Under the pieces are notes generated by a model. The model made no database searches, was not told the origin of the DNA, and saw only the letters and a program-made list of their open reading frames with translations. A program made the translations under genes and the position numbers. Of a stretch of 62,606 nucleotides of DNA, positions 30,236 to 38,466 are shown in pieces. The stretch spans positions 1-62,606 of the forward strand of contig JAPOYX010000037.1 in NCBI GenBank assembly GCA_026706345.1, in the 5' to 3' direction. The stretch is from Gemmatimonadota bacterium (GTDB taxonomy: Bacteria > JAAXHH01). Position 1 is the first letter of the stretch; each line of letters starts with the position of its first letter.

Positions 30236-31579
30236 TCAACGACTTCGGGTCTCTTCGGGTTCCAACTCCCACAGTACCTCCAGGGCCTCCCCCACCAGTG
30301 CGAAACATCCCGTCATGAGAACCAGATCTTCCCGTTCCGCCCGGCGCATCGATTCCGCGATGGCCGCTGCCACCGAAGGCGCCGTCCGCGCCGGTGTTCC
30401 ACGACTTCTGAGGGCTTCCGCCACTTCCCGGGGATCGGCCTGCCGGTTCCGCAGCACGCGCCGCTCGGGGACGAAAACCTCGTCGGCGTACCGAGCGATG
30501 ACCGAACACAGGGCGCCTACCGCCTTGTCCCAGTGGGCGGACAGCACGACGATGACGCGCCGGGCCGGGAACACGCGGCGCAGGCTGTCTACCAGGCTTT
30601 CGGCCGCGAGCACGTTGTGGGCGCCATCAAGCACTACCCAGGGGCGGTCTTGCAGCACCTGCATGCGTCCCGGCAGCCGAACGGCGGACAGGCCGCGGCG
30701 CACACCGCGGCGCGTGATCTCCATGCCCCGTTCGGCCAGCGCCTCCGCCACGCCCACCGCCATGGCGGCGTTAGCGGCCTGGTACGCCCCTGACAACGAA
30801 AGCGCGACGTCTTCATACCGCCCGGCGGCGGTCTCGATATCAACCACCTGCCGGCCGACCGCTTCTTCCTTGTGCGCGTACCGCACGTCGACGCCCACTT
30901 CCACCAGGGGACTCGACCGGAGCCGGCACGCCTCCCGGATAACCTCCGACGCTTCCCGTGTCTGGGCAGCGGTAATCGTACAGGCGCCGTCTTTTACGAT
31001 CCCGGCCTTTTCGCGGGCGATTTCCGCGATCGTCTCCCCGAGCCGGTCCGTGTGATCCAGTCCGATGGGCGTAATCGCGCAGACCAGGGAATGAATCACA
31101 TTGGTCGAATCCAGCCGTCCGCCGAGTCCGCATTCGATCACAGCCAAGTCGATCCGGCGCTCCTTAAAATACACAAAGGACAGGGCCGTGAGTACATCAA
31201 AAAAGGAGCCCATGTCCCCCTTCCGAAGCCGGACTCGTTCGATGGCCGGGCGCGCGCGTTCCACGAGTTCCGCGAATTCCGGCTCGGATATCGGCGCGCC
31301 GTCGACCTGGATGCGTTCGCGCAACGAGACGAGATGGGGTGACGTGTACAGACCCACGCGGTAGCCGCTTTCGCGGACGATAGCCGCGATCATGGCGGCG
31401 GTGGACCCCTTCCCCTTGGTTCCCGCCACGTGCACCGACTTCCACTGCCGCTCGGGATGGCCCAGGGCTTTCGTCAGGGCGCCGATGCCCGCCAGGTCCA
31501 TGCGTTCCGGCGCGGCGCCCGGCTGCTGTTCGAAGTCCACGAAGCCGTAGAGATAGTCCAGCGCCTCTTTGTAGGTCAT
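30236..31579 (-). CDS. folC: Folylpolyglutamate synthase / dihydrofolate synthase
   Basis: This 447-residue Mur-ligase-like enzyme adds glutamate to folates and, in bifunctional forms, to dihydropteroate. The P-loop is GTKGKGSTAAMI; YTSPHLVSLRERI, ECGLGGRLDSTN, and DGAHN further on are diagnostic. It lies 4 bases downstream of the YheC/D-like gene. Confidence 0.94.
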   Translation of the reverse strand: MTYKEALDYLYGFVDFEQQPGAAPERMDLAGIGALTKALGHPERQWKSVHVAGTKGKGSTAAMIAAIVRESGYRVGLYTSPHLVSLRERIQVDGAPISEPEFAELVERARPAIERVRLRKGDMGSFFDVLTALSFVYFKERRIDLAVIECGLGGRLDSTNVIHSLVCAITPIGLDHTDRLGETIAEIAREKAGIVKDGACTITAAQTREASEVIREACRLRSSPLVEVGVDVRYAHKEEAVGRQVVDIETAAGRYEDVALSLSGAYQAANAAMAVGVAEALAERGMEITRRGVRRGLSAVRLPGRMQVLQDRPWVVLDGAHNVLAAESLVDSLRRVFPARRVIVVLSAHWDKAVGALCSVIARYADEVFVPERRVLRNRQADPREVAEALRSRGTPARTAPSVAAAIAESMRRAEREDLVLMTGCFALVGEALEVLWELEPEETRSR

Positions 31580-31583
31580 GCGC

Positions 31584-32774
31584 TCACCCCGTGCCGGTCA
31601 GGGTCTTCGCGTATTCGAAGGGACGGGCCACCGCCCTGCGGCGAATCGCGCCGTAACGCAGACGGGCCGGGGCGGGGACATCCGCGCTGTGGGCTATACG
31701 CTTGAACACGTTCCGGCCGGGGCGGGCGTTGATTTCGATAATCCACGGCGTGCCGGCGGCGTCCGGCACGATATCGAGGCCCACTTCTCCGATAGGTCCG
31801 AATTCCGATTCCAGTATCCCGCACGCCGCGAAAGACGCCTCGGCGGCGCGGCGCAGGATCTCCTTCCTGAGCGGCCGGCCATACACCGCGTCGAGCACGG
31901 GTTCCGCCTCCTCGGAACGGGCGCCGTTGCTCAGGTTGGCCGTGGGGCCGGCCGTCTGGCTGACGCGGGCCGCCAGGCCGGTCAGGATCCACCGGGCCTG
32001 GCCGGTCTTCTGCATGAGCAACCGCAGGTCGAACCGCGGGAAGCGCCTGTTGTCCGCCGGTTCGGACGATATCCCCTGTTGCACCAGAAAGCCGCGGGAT
32101 TCCTCGCGGAACCGGCCCGCCAATTCCATGACCCGGTCCCTGGCCGGCCGAGCGCCCCATATTTCATAGGTCGCGGCCAGCGTCCTGATGACATGGCGCC
32201 CACCCCCGCCCCGGACGATTTCCATGACGCCCGTTCCCCGGGACCCGGCCCGCGGCTTGATGTACACGTGATCGTAACGGACCAGGAAGTGCCGGAGGGC
32301 GCGCTCGTCAAGGCATTCGGTATGCGGTACGGCAACAGCGCCGGCCGCCAGGCTCCGGCAGGTTTCCAGCTTGTCCACCGCCAGGCGGATGAAGGACCGG
32401 GGATTCACGAAAGGTATGCCCGACCGGTCGAACAGGCCCCGCGCCCGGTCCGCGGCGGGAGAACCGGCGGGATCCAGCACGGGCGCCCGATCGTAGATGA
32501 CTGTCGGAAAGGGTTCTCGGCCGCATTCGACCCACCGGCCGTCCACGACCGTGGCCGGCTCGACCGTCCCCTCCCCGGAATCCACGTCCGCCGCGTCGAA
32601 CACGACCGTGCGCAGGTTCAACTCCGCCGCGGCCTGGCAGCATTCCTCGAAAAAACCCGTGGGCGGACCGAAGGGCCGGCCCCGCTCGTCGGGTGCGCGA
32701 CGGGTCAGTATGCCCACGGTTTCCATGGCCGGTTTCCGGATCTTCCTGCGCTTTGGAGATTCCTTCGTTATCAT
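31584..32774 (-). CDS. YheC/YheD-family ATP-grasp protein
   Basis: This 396-residue protein carries the ATP-grasp core of the YheC/D group: KPRAGSRGTGVMEI in the middle and the metal-binding FGPIGEVGLDIVPD, IIEINARPG near the end. The family was first noted as spore-coat associated in Bacillus but is widespread; it probably ligates a carboxylate to an amine, and the substrate is unknown. The ATG at 32774 overlaps the kinase stop as ATGA. The frame is open to 32831, but that stretch is inside the kinase gene. Confidence 0.75.
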   Translation of the reverse strand: MITKESPKRRKIRKPAMETVGILTRRAPDERGRPFGPPTGFFEECCQAAAELNLRTVVFDAADVDSGEGTVEPATVVDGRWVECGREPFPTVIYDRAPVLDPAGSPAADRARGLFDRSGIPFVNPRSFIRLAVDKLETCRSLAAGAVAVPHTECLDERALRHFLVRYDHVYIKPRAGSRGTGVMEIVRGGGGRHVIRTLAATYEIWGARPARDRVMELAGRFREESRGFLVQQGISSEPADNRRFPRFDLRLLMQKTGQARWILTGLAARVSQTAGPTANLSNGARSEEAEPVLDAVYGRPLRKEILRRAAEASFAACGILESEFGPIGEVGLDIVPDAAGTPWIIEINARPGRNVFKRIAHSADVPAPARLRYGAIRRRAVARPFEYAKTLTGTG

Positions 32775-33868
32775 GATCCACCCGGACGGGCCTGCCGAGC
32801 CATCCGTTTCACTTCTTCCAGCGTAGACCACGTCATGTCGCCCCGTTCCGATAACGACAGCGCGGACAGCGCGGTGCCGTATGAAAGCCCGGCCATCAGA
32901 TCTTCGCGCAGCAGGCCGTACAGCAGGCCGGCATCGAAGGCGTCGCCGGCACCGAGCCGATCGACCGGTTCCACCTCATAAGGGGTCGTATGGACAAATC
33001 CGGTCTCCGCGGACCACCCCACGGCCCCGCCCTCGGCCAGCGTAAGTACGATGATCTCGTTCCCGAACCGCCCGCGCAGGGCGCCGATGGTTTCCTCCGG
33101 AGCGCCGTCCATTCCAAAGATCAACGCCGCGTCGTCGGCTGTCGACACGAGAATTTCGACCTGGTCCAGGAGCGATTCCAGGACGGTGCGGGCCCGTTCG
33201 GGCGACCACAGCTTGGCCCGGTAGTTGATGTCGAAAGACGTCCGGTATCCGCCCTCCGCCCGGCTGCCCAGGACCCGGGCGACCGTCTCCAGGCACGCCG
33301 GGCTCAGGGAAGCCGTTATGCCGGACGTATGCACGATCCGGGCGCCGGACCGCAGCGCGTCTTCCACCACGACGGGCGTCATTCCGGTTGCGGCGGACCC
33401 GGCCCGGTCGTACACGACCCGGCTCCCTCTCGGTGGCGTGCCCGGTTCGAGAAAAAAAACGCCTGCCCGATTAGGTCGCTCGGTCCGCTCGGCTTGCGAA
33501 GGCTGTTCGATCCGCTCGGCCGGCACGGCTTGGTCACCCAGCTCATCCGTCTTACCGTCCCGGTCGCCCTGGTCGGTCCGCCCATCCGACCAGGCCACGT
33601 GGGACGTGTCTACGCCGTGCAGGGCGAGGCGGGAGGCGATCCATCGCCCGGCAGGATGATCTGGGAGGACGGAGACCCAGGCCACGGCGGCGCCCATCCT
33701 GGCCAGGGCCGCCGCCATGTTGGATTCCGTGCCCGCCGCGTCGGCCCGAAGGAAATCGGCCTGTTCCAGCATTTCGCCGTCGACCGGCGAGAACCGGATC
33801 ATCGTCTCGCCGAAGGTAATGACGTCGAACCGCGGCCGGGAATGCCCGTCGGAAGGAGAAGATGACAT
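32771..33868 (-). CDS. PfkB-family sugar kinase (2-keto-3-deoxygluconate kinase-like)
   Basis: This 365-residue ribokinase-fold protein resembles KdgK: the N-terminal GETMIRFSPVDGEMLEQAD, the adenosine-binding and catalytic DRLGAGDAFDAG (catalytic Asp in GAGD), and a typical length apart from an insertion. Residues about 97-137 form a charged Gln/Arg/Asp-rich stretch that interrupts the lid region and is encoded by degenerate repeat DNA (about 33470-33595). The exact sugar is not certain. The stop overlaps the next gene by 4 bases. Confidence 0.85.
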   Translation of the reverse strand: MSSSPSDGHSRPRFDVITFGETMIRFSPVDGEMLEQADFLRADAAGTESNMAAALARMGAAVAWVSVLPDHPAGRWIASRLALHGVDTSHVAWSDGRTDQGDRDGKTDELGDQAVPAERIEQPSQAERTERPNRAGVFFLEPGTPPRGSRVVYDRAGSAATGMTPVVVEDALRSGARIVHTSGITASLSPACLETVARVLGSRAEGGYRTSFDINYRAKLWSPERARTVLESLLDQVEILVSTADDAALIFGMDGAPEETIGALRGRFGNEIIVLTLAEGGAVGWSAETGFVHTTPYEVEPVDRLGAGDAFDAGLLYGLLREDLMAGLSYGTALSALSLSERGDMTWSTLEEVKRMARQARPGGS

Positions 33869-33913
33869 GTTCGGATTAGTGTTGCGGACGCGGCGCCTCA
33901 GACATGCGGCGCC

Positions 33914-34882
33914 TCAGGCATAGTGACAGGCCACCCAGTGGCCGCTGTCGTTTTGTTTGAGTTCCGGCTCGTGCTCGGCGCAGTCGGCCTTCGCGATGGG
34001 GCAACGGGGATGAAAATGGCAGCCGGAGGGCGGGTTGACCGGACTGGGGACGTCGCCCGTGAGCTGAATGCGCTGTTTCTGGCGCCGCTTGCTGATCTCC
34101 GGGACCGCGGAAAGCAGACTCTGCGTGTAGGGGTGCTGGGCGTTGTTCGTCACCTCGTCGGTCCGTCCCGCCTCGATGAGCTTGCCGAGGTACATGACCC
34201 CGATGCGGTCGCTGATGTGGGCGACGACGGCCAGGTTGTGGGCGATGAACATATAGGTCAGGTTGAGCTCACTCTGCAGGTCCTGGAGCAGGTTCAGGAT
34301 CTGGACCTGAATCGACACGTCCAGGGCGGAAACCGGCTCATCGCAGATGATCAGGCTCGGGTTCAGCGCGATCGCCCGGGCGATGCCGATCCGTTGCCGC
34401 TGGCCGCCGCTGAACTCGTGGGGATAGCGGTCGACGTAGGCCTCGCCCAGTCCCACCATCTCGAGCAGGCTGACCAGCCTCTCCCGCCGTTCCGCCCGGT
34501 TGCCCACGCGATGGATGTCGAGAGGCTCCTGTACGATGTTCCCCACCGTCATACGCGGATCCAGCGAGGCGTAGGGATCCTGGAAGATCATCTGGAGCCG
34601 CTTGCGGATGGGCTTCAGATCATCCTCGGACATATCCGCCAGGTCGTTACCTTCGAAGAGAACCTTCCCCGCCGTGGGCCGGTACAATTGCAGGACCGTC
34701 AGTCCCAAGGTGGACTTGCCGCAGCCGCTTTCGCCCACCAGTCCGAAGGTCTCGCCCCGGTTGATGGAGAAGGAAACGCCGTCCAGGGCGCGCACGGTGC
34801 CGCCTTCCTCCTTGCGGCCCAGGCCTTCTTCCAGTTCGAAGTGTTTTACCAGGTTATCCAGTTGCAGCAGGGGCTCGTTCAA
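33914..34882 (-). CDS. Peptide ABC transporter ATP-binding protein (OppF/DppF type)
   Basis: This 322-residue ATPase has Walker [10 protein letters not shown], signature FSGGQRQRIGIARA, Walker B LIICDEPVSALD, and the C-terminal oligopeptide-family extension with CHFHPRCPIAKADC. It powers uptake of peptides or nickel-like solutes with an inner-membrane permease pair. The OppD-type partner is 76 bases upstream, but no permease or binding protein is adjacent, so they must be encoded elsewhere. Confidence 0.92.
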   Translation of the reverse strand: MNEPLLQLDNLVKHFELEEGLGRKEEGGTVRALDGVSFSINRGETFGLVGESGCGKSTLGLTVLQLYRPTAGKVLFEGNDLADMSEDDLKPIRKRLQMIFQDPYASLDPRMTVGNIVQEPLDIHRVGNRAERRERLVSLLEMVGLGEAYVDRYPHEFSGGQRQRIGIARAIALNPSLIICDEPVSALDVSIQVQILNLLQDLQSELNLTYMFIAHNLAVVAHISDRIGVMYLGKLIEAGRTDEVTNNAQHPYTQSLLSAVPEISKRRQKQRIQLTGDVPSPVNPPSGCHFHPRCPIAKADCAEHEPELKQNDSGHWVACHYA

Positions 34883-34958
34883 CGCGTCCTCCAGGATGGT
34901 ACGCGGCCGAGGTCACCGGCCCGATGCCGACGGCCAGTGTCGGTCTCAGCCGCCCATT

Positions 34959-35939
34959 TCAATACAACCAGCAGGCGCAGTCGTGCTCGCTGGCCACGCC
35001 TTTCAACTCCGGATCGTCCGCGCACCGGTCGAAACGGCTCGGACACCGGGGAGCGAACCGGCATCCGGGCGGGAGCTGAATCAGGTTCGGCGGCACGCCG
35101 TCGATGGGTTCCATGCGCTCCTTCACCGTGGGGCCGAGCTTCGGCACCGATTGGAGCAGTCCGTGGGTATAGGGGTGTTTGGGATCATCTAGCAGCGTGT
35201 CCACCGGGCCCGATTCGATGATCCGGCCGGCGTACATGACGATCACCCGGTCGCACACCTCGCCCACGACCCCGAGGTCGTGGGTGATGATGACGACGGA
35301 CATGTTCAGTTCTTCCTGGAGCTTCATCATCAGTTCCAGGATCTGGGCCTGTATCGTAACGTCCAGCGCCGTGGTCGGCTCGTCGGCGATGAGCAGTTTC
35401 GGGTTGCACGCGATGGCCATGGCGATCATCACGCGCTGCCGCATGCCCCCGCTGAACTGGTGGGGGTAGTCGTTGAGGCGCTGCTCCGGACTCGGGATAT
35501 TGACCATCTGCAGCAGTTCGATGCTGCGGTCCGTGGCTTCCTTCTTGTCGAGGCCGAGGTGAAGCTGGAGGGGCTCCCGAAGTTGCCATCCGATGGTCAG
35601 CACCGGGTTGAGGGACGTCATCGGGTCCTGGAACACCATGGAGACGATATTGCCCCGGATCTCCTGCATTTCGCGTTCGGAAATGGTGCGCAGGTCCACC
35701 GCCGGTTCGTCGGCCCCTGGCCTGAACAGGATGTTGCCGTTTACAATGCGGCCCGGCGGACTCGGAATGAGCCGCATGACGGACAGCACCGTGGCGCTCT
35801 TGCCGCATCCGCTTTCCCCCACGATGCCCACCGTTTCGCCTTCCGCCACGTCGAAGCTGACGTCGTCCACGGCACGCACTGCGCCGCCGCGGGTGAAGAA
35901 GTGGGTCGAAAGGTTTTCAACCTTCAGCAAGGGATCCAT
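34959..35939 (-). CDS. Peptide ABC transporter ATP-binding protein (OppD/DppD type)
   Basis: This 326-residue ATPase has Walker [16 protein letters not shown], signature [14 protein letters not shown], Walker [13 protein letters not shown], and the C-terminal [14 protein letters not shown] extension. It pairs with the OppF-type gene downstream. The frame is open to 35972; [11 protein letters not shown] at 35939, with GGAAG 10 bases upstream, is the normal family start. Permease and substrate-binding genes are missing from this locus. Confidence 0.92.
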   Translation of the reverse strand: MDPLLKVENLSTHFFTRGGAVRAVDDVSFDVAEGETVGIVGESGCGKSATVLSVMRLIPSPPGRIVNGNILFRPGADEPAVDLRTISEREMQEIRGNIVSMVFQDPMTSLNPVLTIGWQLREPLQLHLGLDKKEATDRSIELLQMVNIPSPEQRLNDYPHQFSGGMRQRVMIAMAIACNPKLLIADEPTTALDVTIQAQILELMMKLQEELNMSVVIITHDLGVVGEVCDRVIVMYAGRIIESGPVDTLLDDPKHPYTHGLLQSVPKLGPTVKERMEPIDGVPPNLIQLPPGCRFAPRCPSRFDRCADDPELKGVASEHDCACWLY

Positions 35940-36023
35940 GTATTCACGCTTCCCGCCGGCGGGAGCGAACATCCCAATCCGTTCGCTCCCGCCGGACCGG
36001 TATCCTGTCGATTTGGCTCTCGG

Positions 36024-38105
36024 TCATCCCTCTTCCAGGGCCTTGGACTCTTCGATGACCTTGGTTTCGATTTCCCGGGGCATTTCCTCGTAGCGCACGA
36101 ACTTCCGTGCGTGGCTTCCGCGCCCGTGCGTGATGGAGCGCAACACGGTCGAGTACCGGTACAGCTCGGCCAGGGGCACCTCGGCCCGGACCACCTGGTT
36201 GCTTCCCCGGGGCGACATGCCCAGGATGCGCCCGCGCCGGCTGGAGAGATCGCCCATGACGTCCCCCATGTAATCCTCGGGAACGACCACGTCCACCTCG
36301 TAAATCGGTTCGAGCAGCACCGGCTTCGCTTCCATGAAGGCCTTCTTGAATCCCATGGACGCGGCCACCTTGAAGGCCATTTCAGATGAATCGACCGTGT
36401 GGAAGGAGCCATCGTACAGCGTGGCTTTCAGGTCGACCACGGGATACTTGGCCATCACGCCCTCCACCATGGCCTCCTGGATGCCCTTGTCCACGGCCGG
36501 AATGAAGCGGCTGGGGACAGCGCCGCCGACGATGCCGTTGTCGAATTCGTAGCCTTCGCCGCGCTGCCTGGGCTCCACGCGCAGCCAGACGTCGCCGAAC
36601 TGTCCGCGTCCGCCGCTCTGCCGTTTGAACCGGCCCTGGGCCTCGGACCTGCCCTTGATCGCCTCCCGGTAAGGGATGCGTGGCTGCACCATCTCCACTT
36701 CCACGCCGAAACGGCGGCTGAGCCGTTCGACGATGAGGTCCAGGTGCATCTCGCCGGCCCCCGCCAGGATCAGCTGCTTGATCTCGCTGTTGTACTGGAA
36801 GGTAAAGGAAGGATCTTCTTCGTGCAGCCGGGAGAGGCCGGTGCTGATCTTCTCCTCGTCATCCTTGCTCTTCGGCAGGACGGCCACGTTCGCCACGGGC
36901 TCGGAGAACTCCACCCAGTCCACGTCGAAGGCCTTCTGCCTCGCACACAGCCCGTCGCCGGTGTGGGTGTCCTTCAGCTTCACGGTGGCGCCGATCTCGC
37001 CGGCGCGGATGGCGTTCAGTTCATGCCGTTCGTGGCCGTTCGTCTGGTAGATCTGTCCGAACCTTTCCGAGGTGTTCTTGGACGAGTTGTATACGTCGCC
37101 GCCGTGCTTGATCTCGCCGGAATACACCCGGAAATAGGTGAGTTCCCCGATGTGAGCCTCGGAGACCGTCTTGAACACCAGCGCGGCCAGGGGGCCGGAA
37201 GGATCCGGATCCAGGGCGACTTCCTCGCCGTCGCCCGAACGGGTGACTGTGACCGGCGGGCGGTCCGCCGGCGACGCCATGTACGCGGCCGCCGCGTCCA
37301 TGACGCCGGAGACCCCGATGTTTCCCGAAGCGCACGTGGCCAGGACGGGAAAAACGGCACCTTCCCCCACGCCCTTGCGTAGCCCTTCCAGGAGCTGTTC
37401 ATCGGTCAGGGCGCCTTCGTCGAAGTAGACCTCAAGCAGTTCATCGTCGGACTCCGCCACCGTCTCCATCAGCTTCTCGCGATATTCTTCGGCCTGGTCG
37501 GCGAGGTCGCCGGGTATGTCGGCGTGGGTTGCCTTCCCGCCCACGAAGGTCACCGCCTTCATGGCCACCAGGTCGACGACGCCCGAAAACCCTTCTCCTT
37601 CGCCGATCGGTATCTGCAGAGGGACGGCCTGGGTGCCGAATCGTTCCTGGATGCGGCCCAGCGCGTCGTAGAAGTCGGCGTGTTCCTTGTCCAGCAGATT
37701 GATTACCACCATGCGAGGCAGGCCGTACTGCTCCGCGTATTCCCAGGCGCGTTCCGTCTCCACCTCGATGCCTTCGATGGCCTTGACCACGATGGCCACG
37801 TTGTCCGTCACGCGCATCGCGCAGTGCACTTCGCTGGTGAAATCGGAATAGCCCGGCGTGTCCAGAATATGGAGGTTATGGTCGTTCCACTCGCAGTGAA
37901 GGGGCGTTAAGTTCATGGAAATGCGGTGCTCGATCTCTTCCTCGCGGTAGTCGGACACCGTGTTGCCGTCCTCCACGCTGCCGAGCCGGTTCGTGGCGCC
38001 GGCATTGAAGAGCATGGCTTCGGCCAGGGAGGTCTTGCCGCTTCCCCCATGGCCCGCGAGGCAAATGTTTCTGATGTTTTCGATGCTGTATTCCTTCACG
38101 AACAC
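36024..38105 (-). CDS. Elongation factor G paralogue (EF-G2-like GTPase)
   Basis: This 693-residue translational GTPase has EF-G domain order: G domain (about 8-270), then domains II-V. The P-loop reads GHGGSGKTSL instead of AHIDAGKTT, as in EF-G-like paralogues. G3 is DTPGYSDF. The guanine-specificity motif, normally NKxD, reads NLLD (in VINLLDKEHADF), so the lysine is lost. The usual EF-G is therefore likely encoded elsewhere, with its str operon. Role is uncertain: possibly a back-up translocase or a regulatory GTPase. Confidence 0.88.
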   Translation of the reverse strand: MFVKEYSIENIRNICLAGHGGSGKTSLAEAMLFNAGATNRLGSVEDGNTVSDYREEEIEHRISMNLTPLHCEWNDHNLHILDTPGYSDFTSEVHCAMRVTDNVAIVVKAIEGIEVETERAWEYAEQYGLPRMVVINLLDKEHADFYDALGRIQERFGTQAVPLQIPIGEGEGFSGVVDLVAMKAVTFVGGKATHADIPGDLADQAEEYREKLMETVAESDDELLEVYFDEGALTDEQLLEGLRKGVGEGAVFPVLATCASGNIGVSGVMDAAAAYMASPADRPPVTVTRSGDGEEVALDPDPSGPLAALVFKTVSEAHIGELTYFRVYSGEIKHGGDVYNSSKNTSERFGQIYQTNGHERHELNAIRAGEIGATVKLKDTHTGDGLCARQKAFDVDWVEFSEPVANVAVLPKSKDDEEKISTGLSRLHEEDPSFTFQYNSEIKQLILAGAGEMHLDLIVERLSRRFGVEVEMVQPRIPYREAIKGRSEAQGRFKRQSGGRGQFGDVWLRVEPRQRGEGYEFDNGIVGGAVPSRFIPAVDKGIQEAMVEGVMAKYPVVDLKATLYDGSFHTVDSSEMAFKVAASMGFKKAFMEAKPVLLEPIYEVDVVVPEDYMGDVMGDLSSRRGRILGMSPRGSNQVVRAEVPLAELYRYSTVLRSITHGRGSHARKFVRYEEMPREIETKVIEESKALEEG

Positions 38106-38466
38106 CCCTCCTCTACAGGACTGCTTTTCCAGAAATACGAGTCTTTTTCAATTCGATAGGCAACTTACCGGGAAAACTTCAATATGTTACGAACCGACAC
38201 CTGGTGTCAAGTTTTTCGGGCAGCGCATTGTCCTGGTTTAAACCTCGTATTTACGACTCGCAATTATGTTGAAATGGGCTTCAGGGCATTACAATGGGCC
38301 CACGGTGTAGTCACGGTCCGCCAGACTGATCCTTTCGCCAAGAGTTGACGACAACCCGTTAGTCAACTATGTATGTAGTTATATCTCGTAACAAAATGGA
38401 ATGTATCCACGATTCGAACTGCAGAATCGCATTCAGTAGTTATTCACTCGTCCAGGAAGAACACCG
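38106..38466. other. Divergent intergenic region, AT-rich
   Basis: This 361-base gap separates the minus-strand EF-G-like gene from the plus-strand kinase operon and marks the switch from GC-rich housekeeping DNA to the AT-richer accessory block. It contains no gene that I can see. A good promoter for the kinase lies at 38345-38373. The EF-G-like gene's own promoter is not obvious. Confidence 0.6.
38344..38373 (+). promoter_or_regulatory. Sigma70-type promoter with inverted repeat, for the kinase-regulator operon
   Basis: TTGACG at 38345-38350 and TATGTA at 38368-38373 are separated by 17 bases, an ideal spacing. The hexamers GTTGAC (38344-38349) and GTCAAC (38362-38367) form an inverted repeat across the spacer and could bind a repressor. 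The predicted start of transcription is near 38380, leaving a leader of about 87 bases. Confidence 0.6.

Noticed and set aside
31578-32981. 467-codon open frame on the plus strand
   Set aside because: It is opposite the YheC/D-like and kinase genes and has Arg/Gly/Pro-rich shadow composition.
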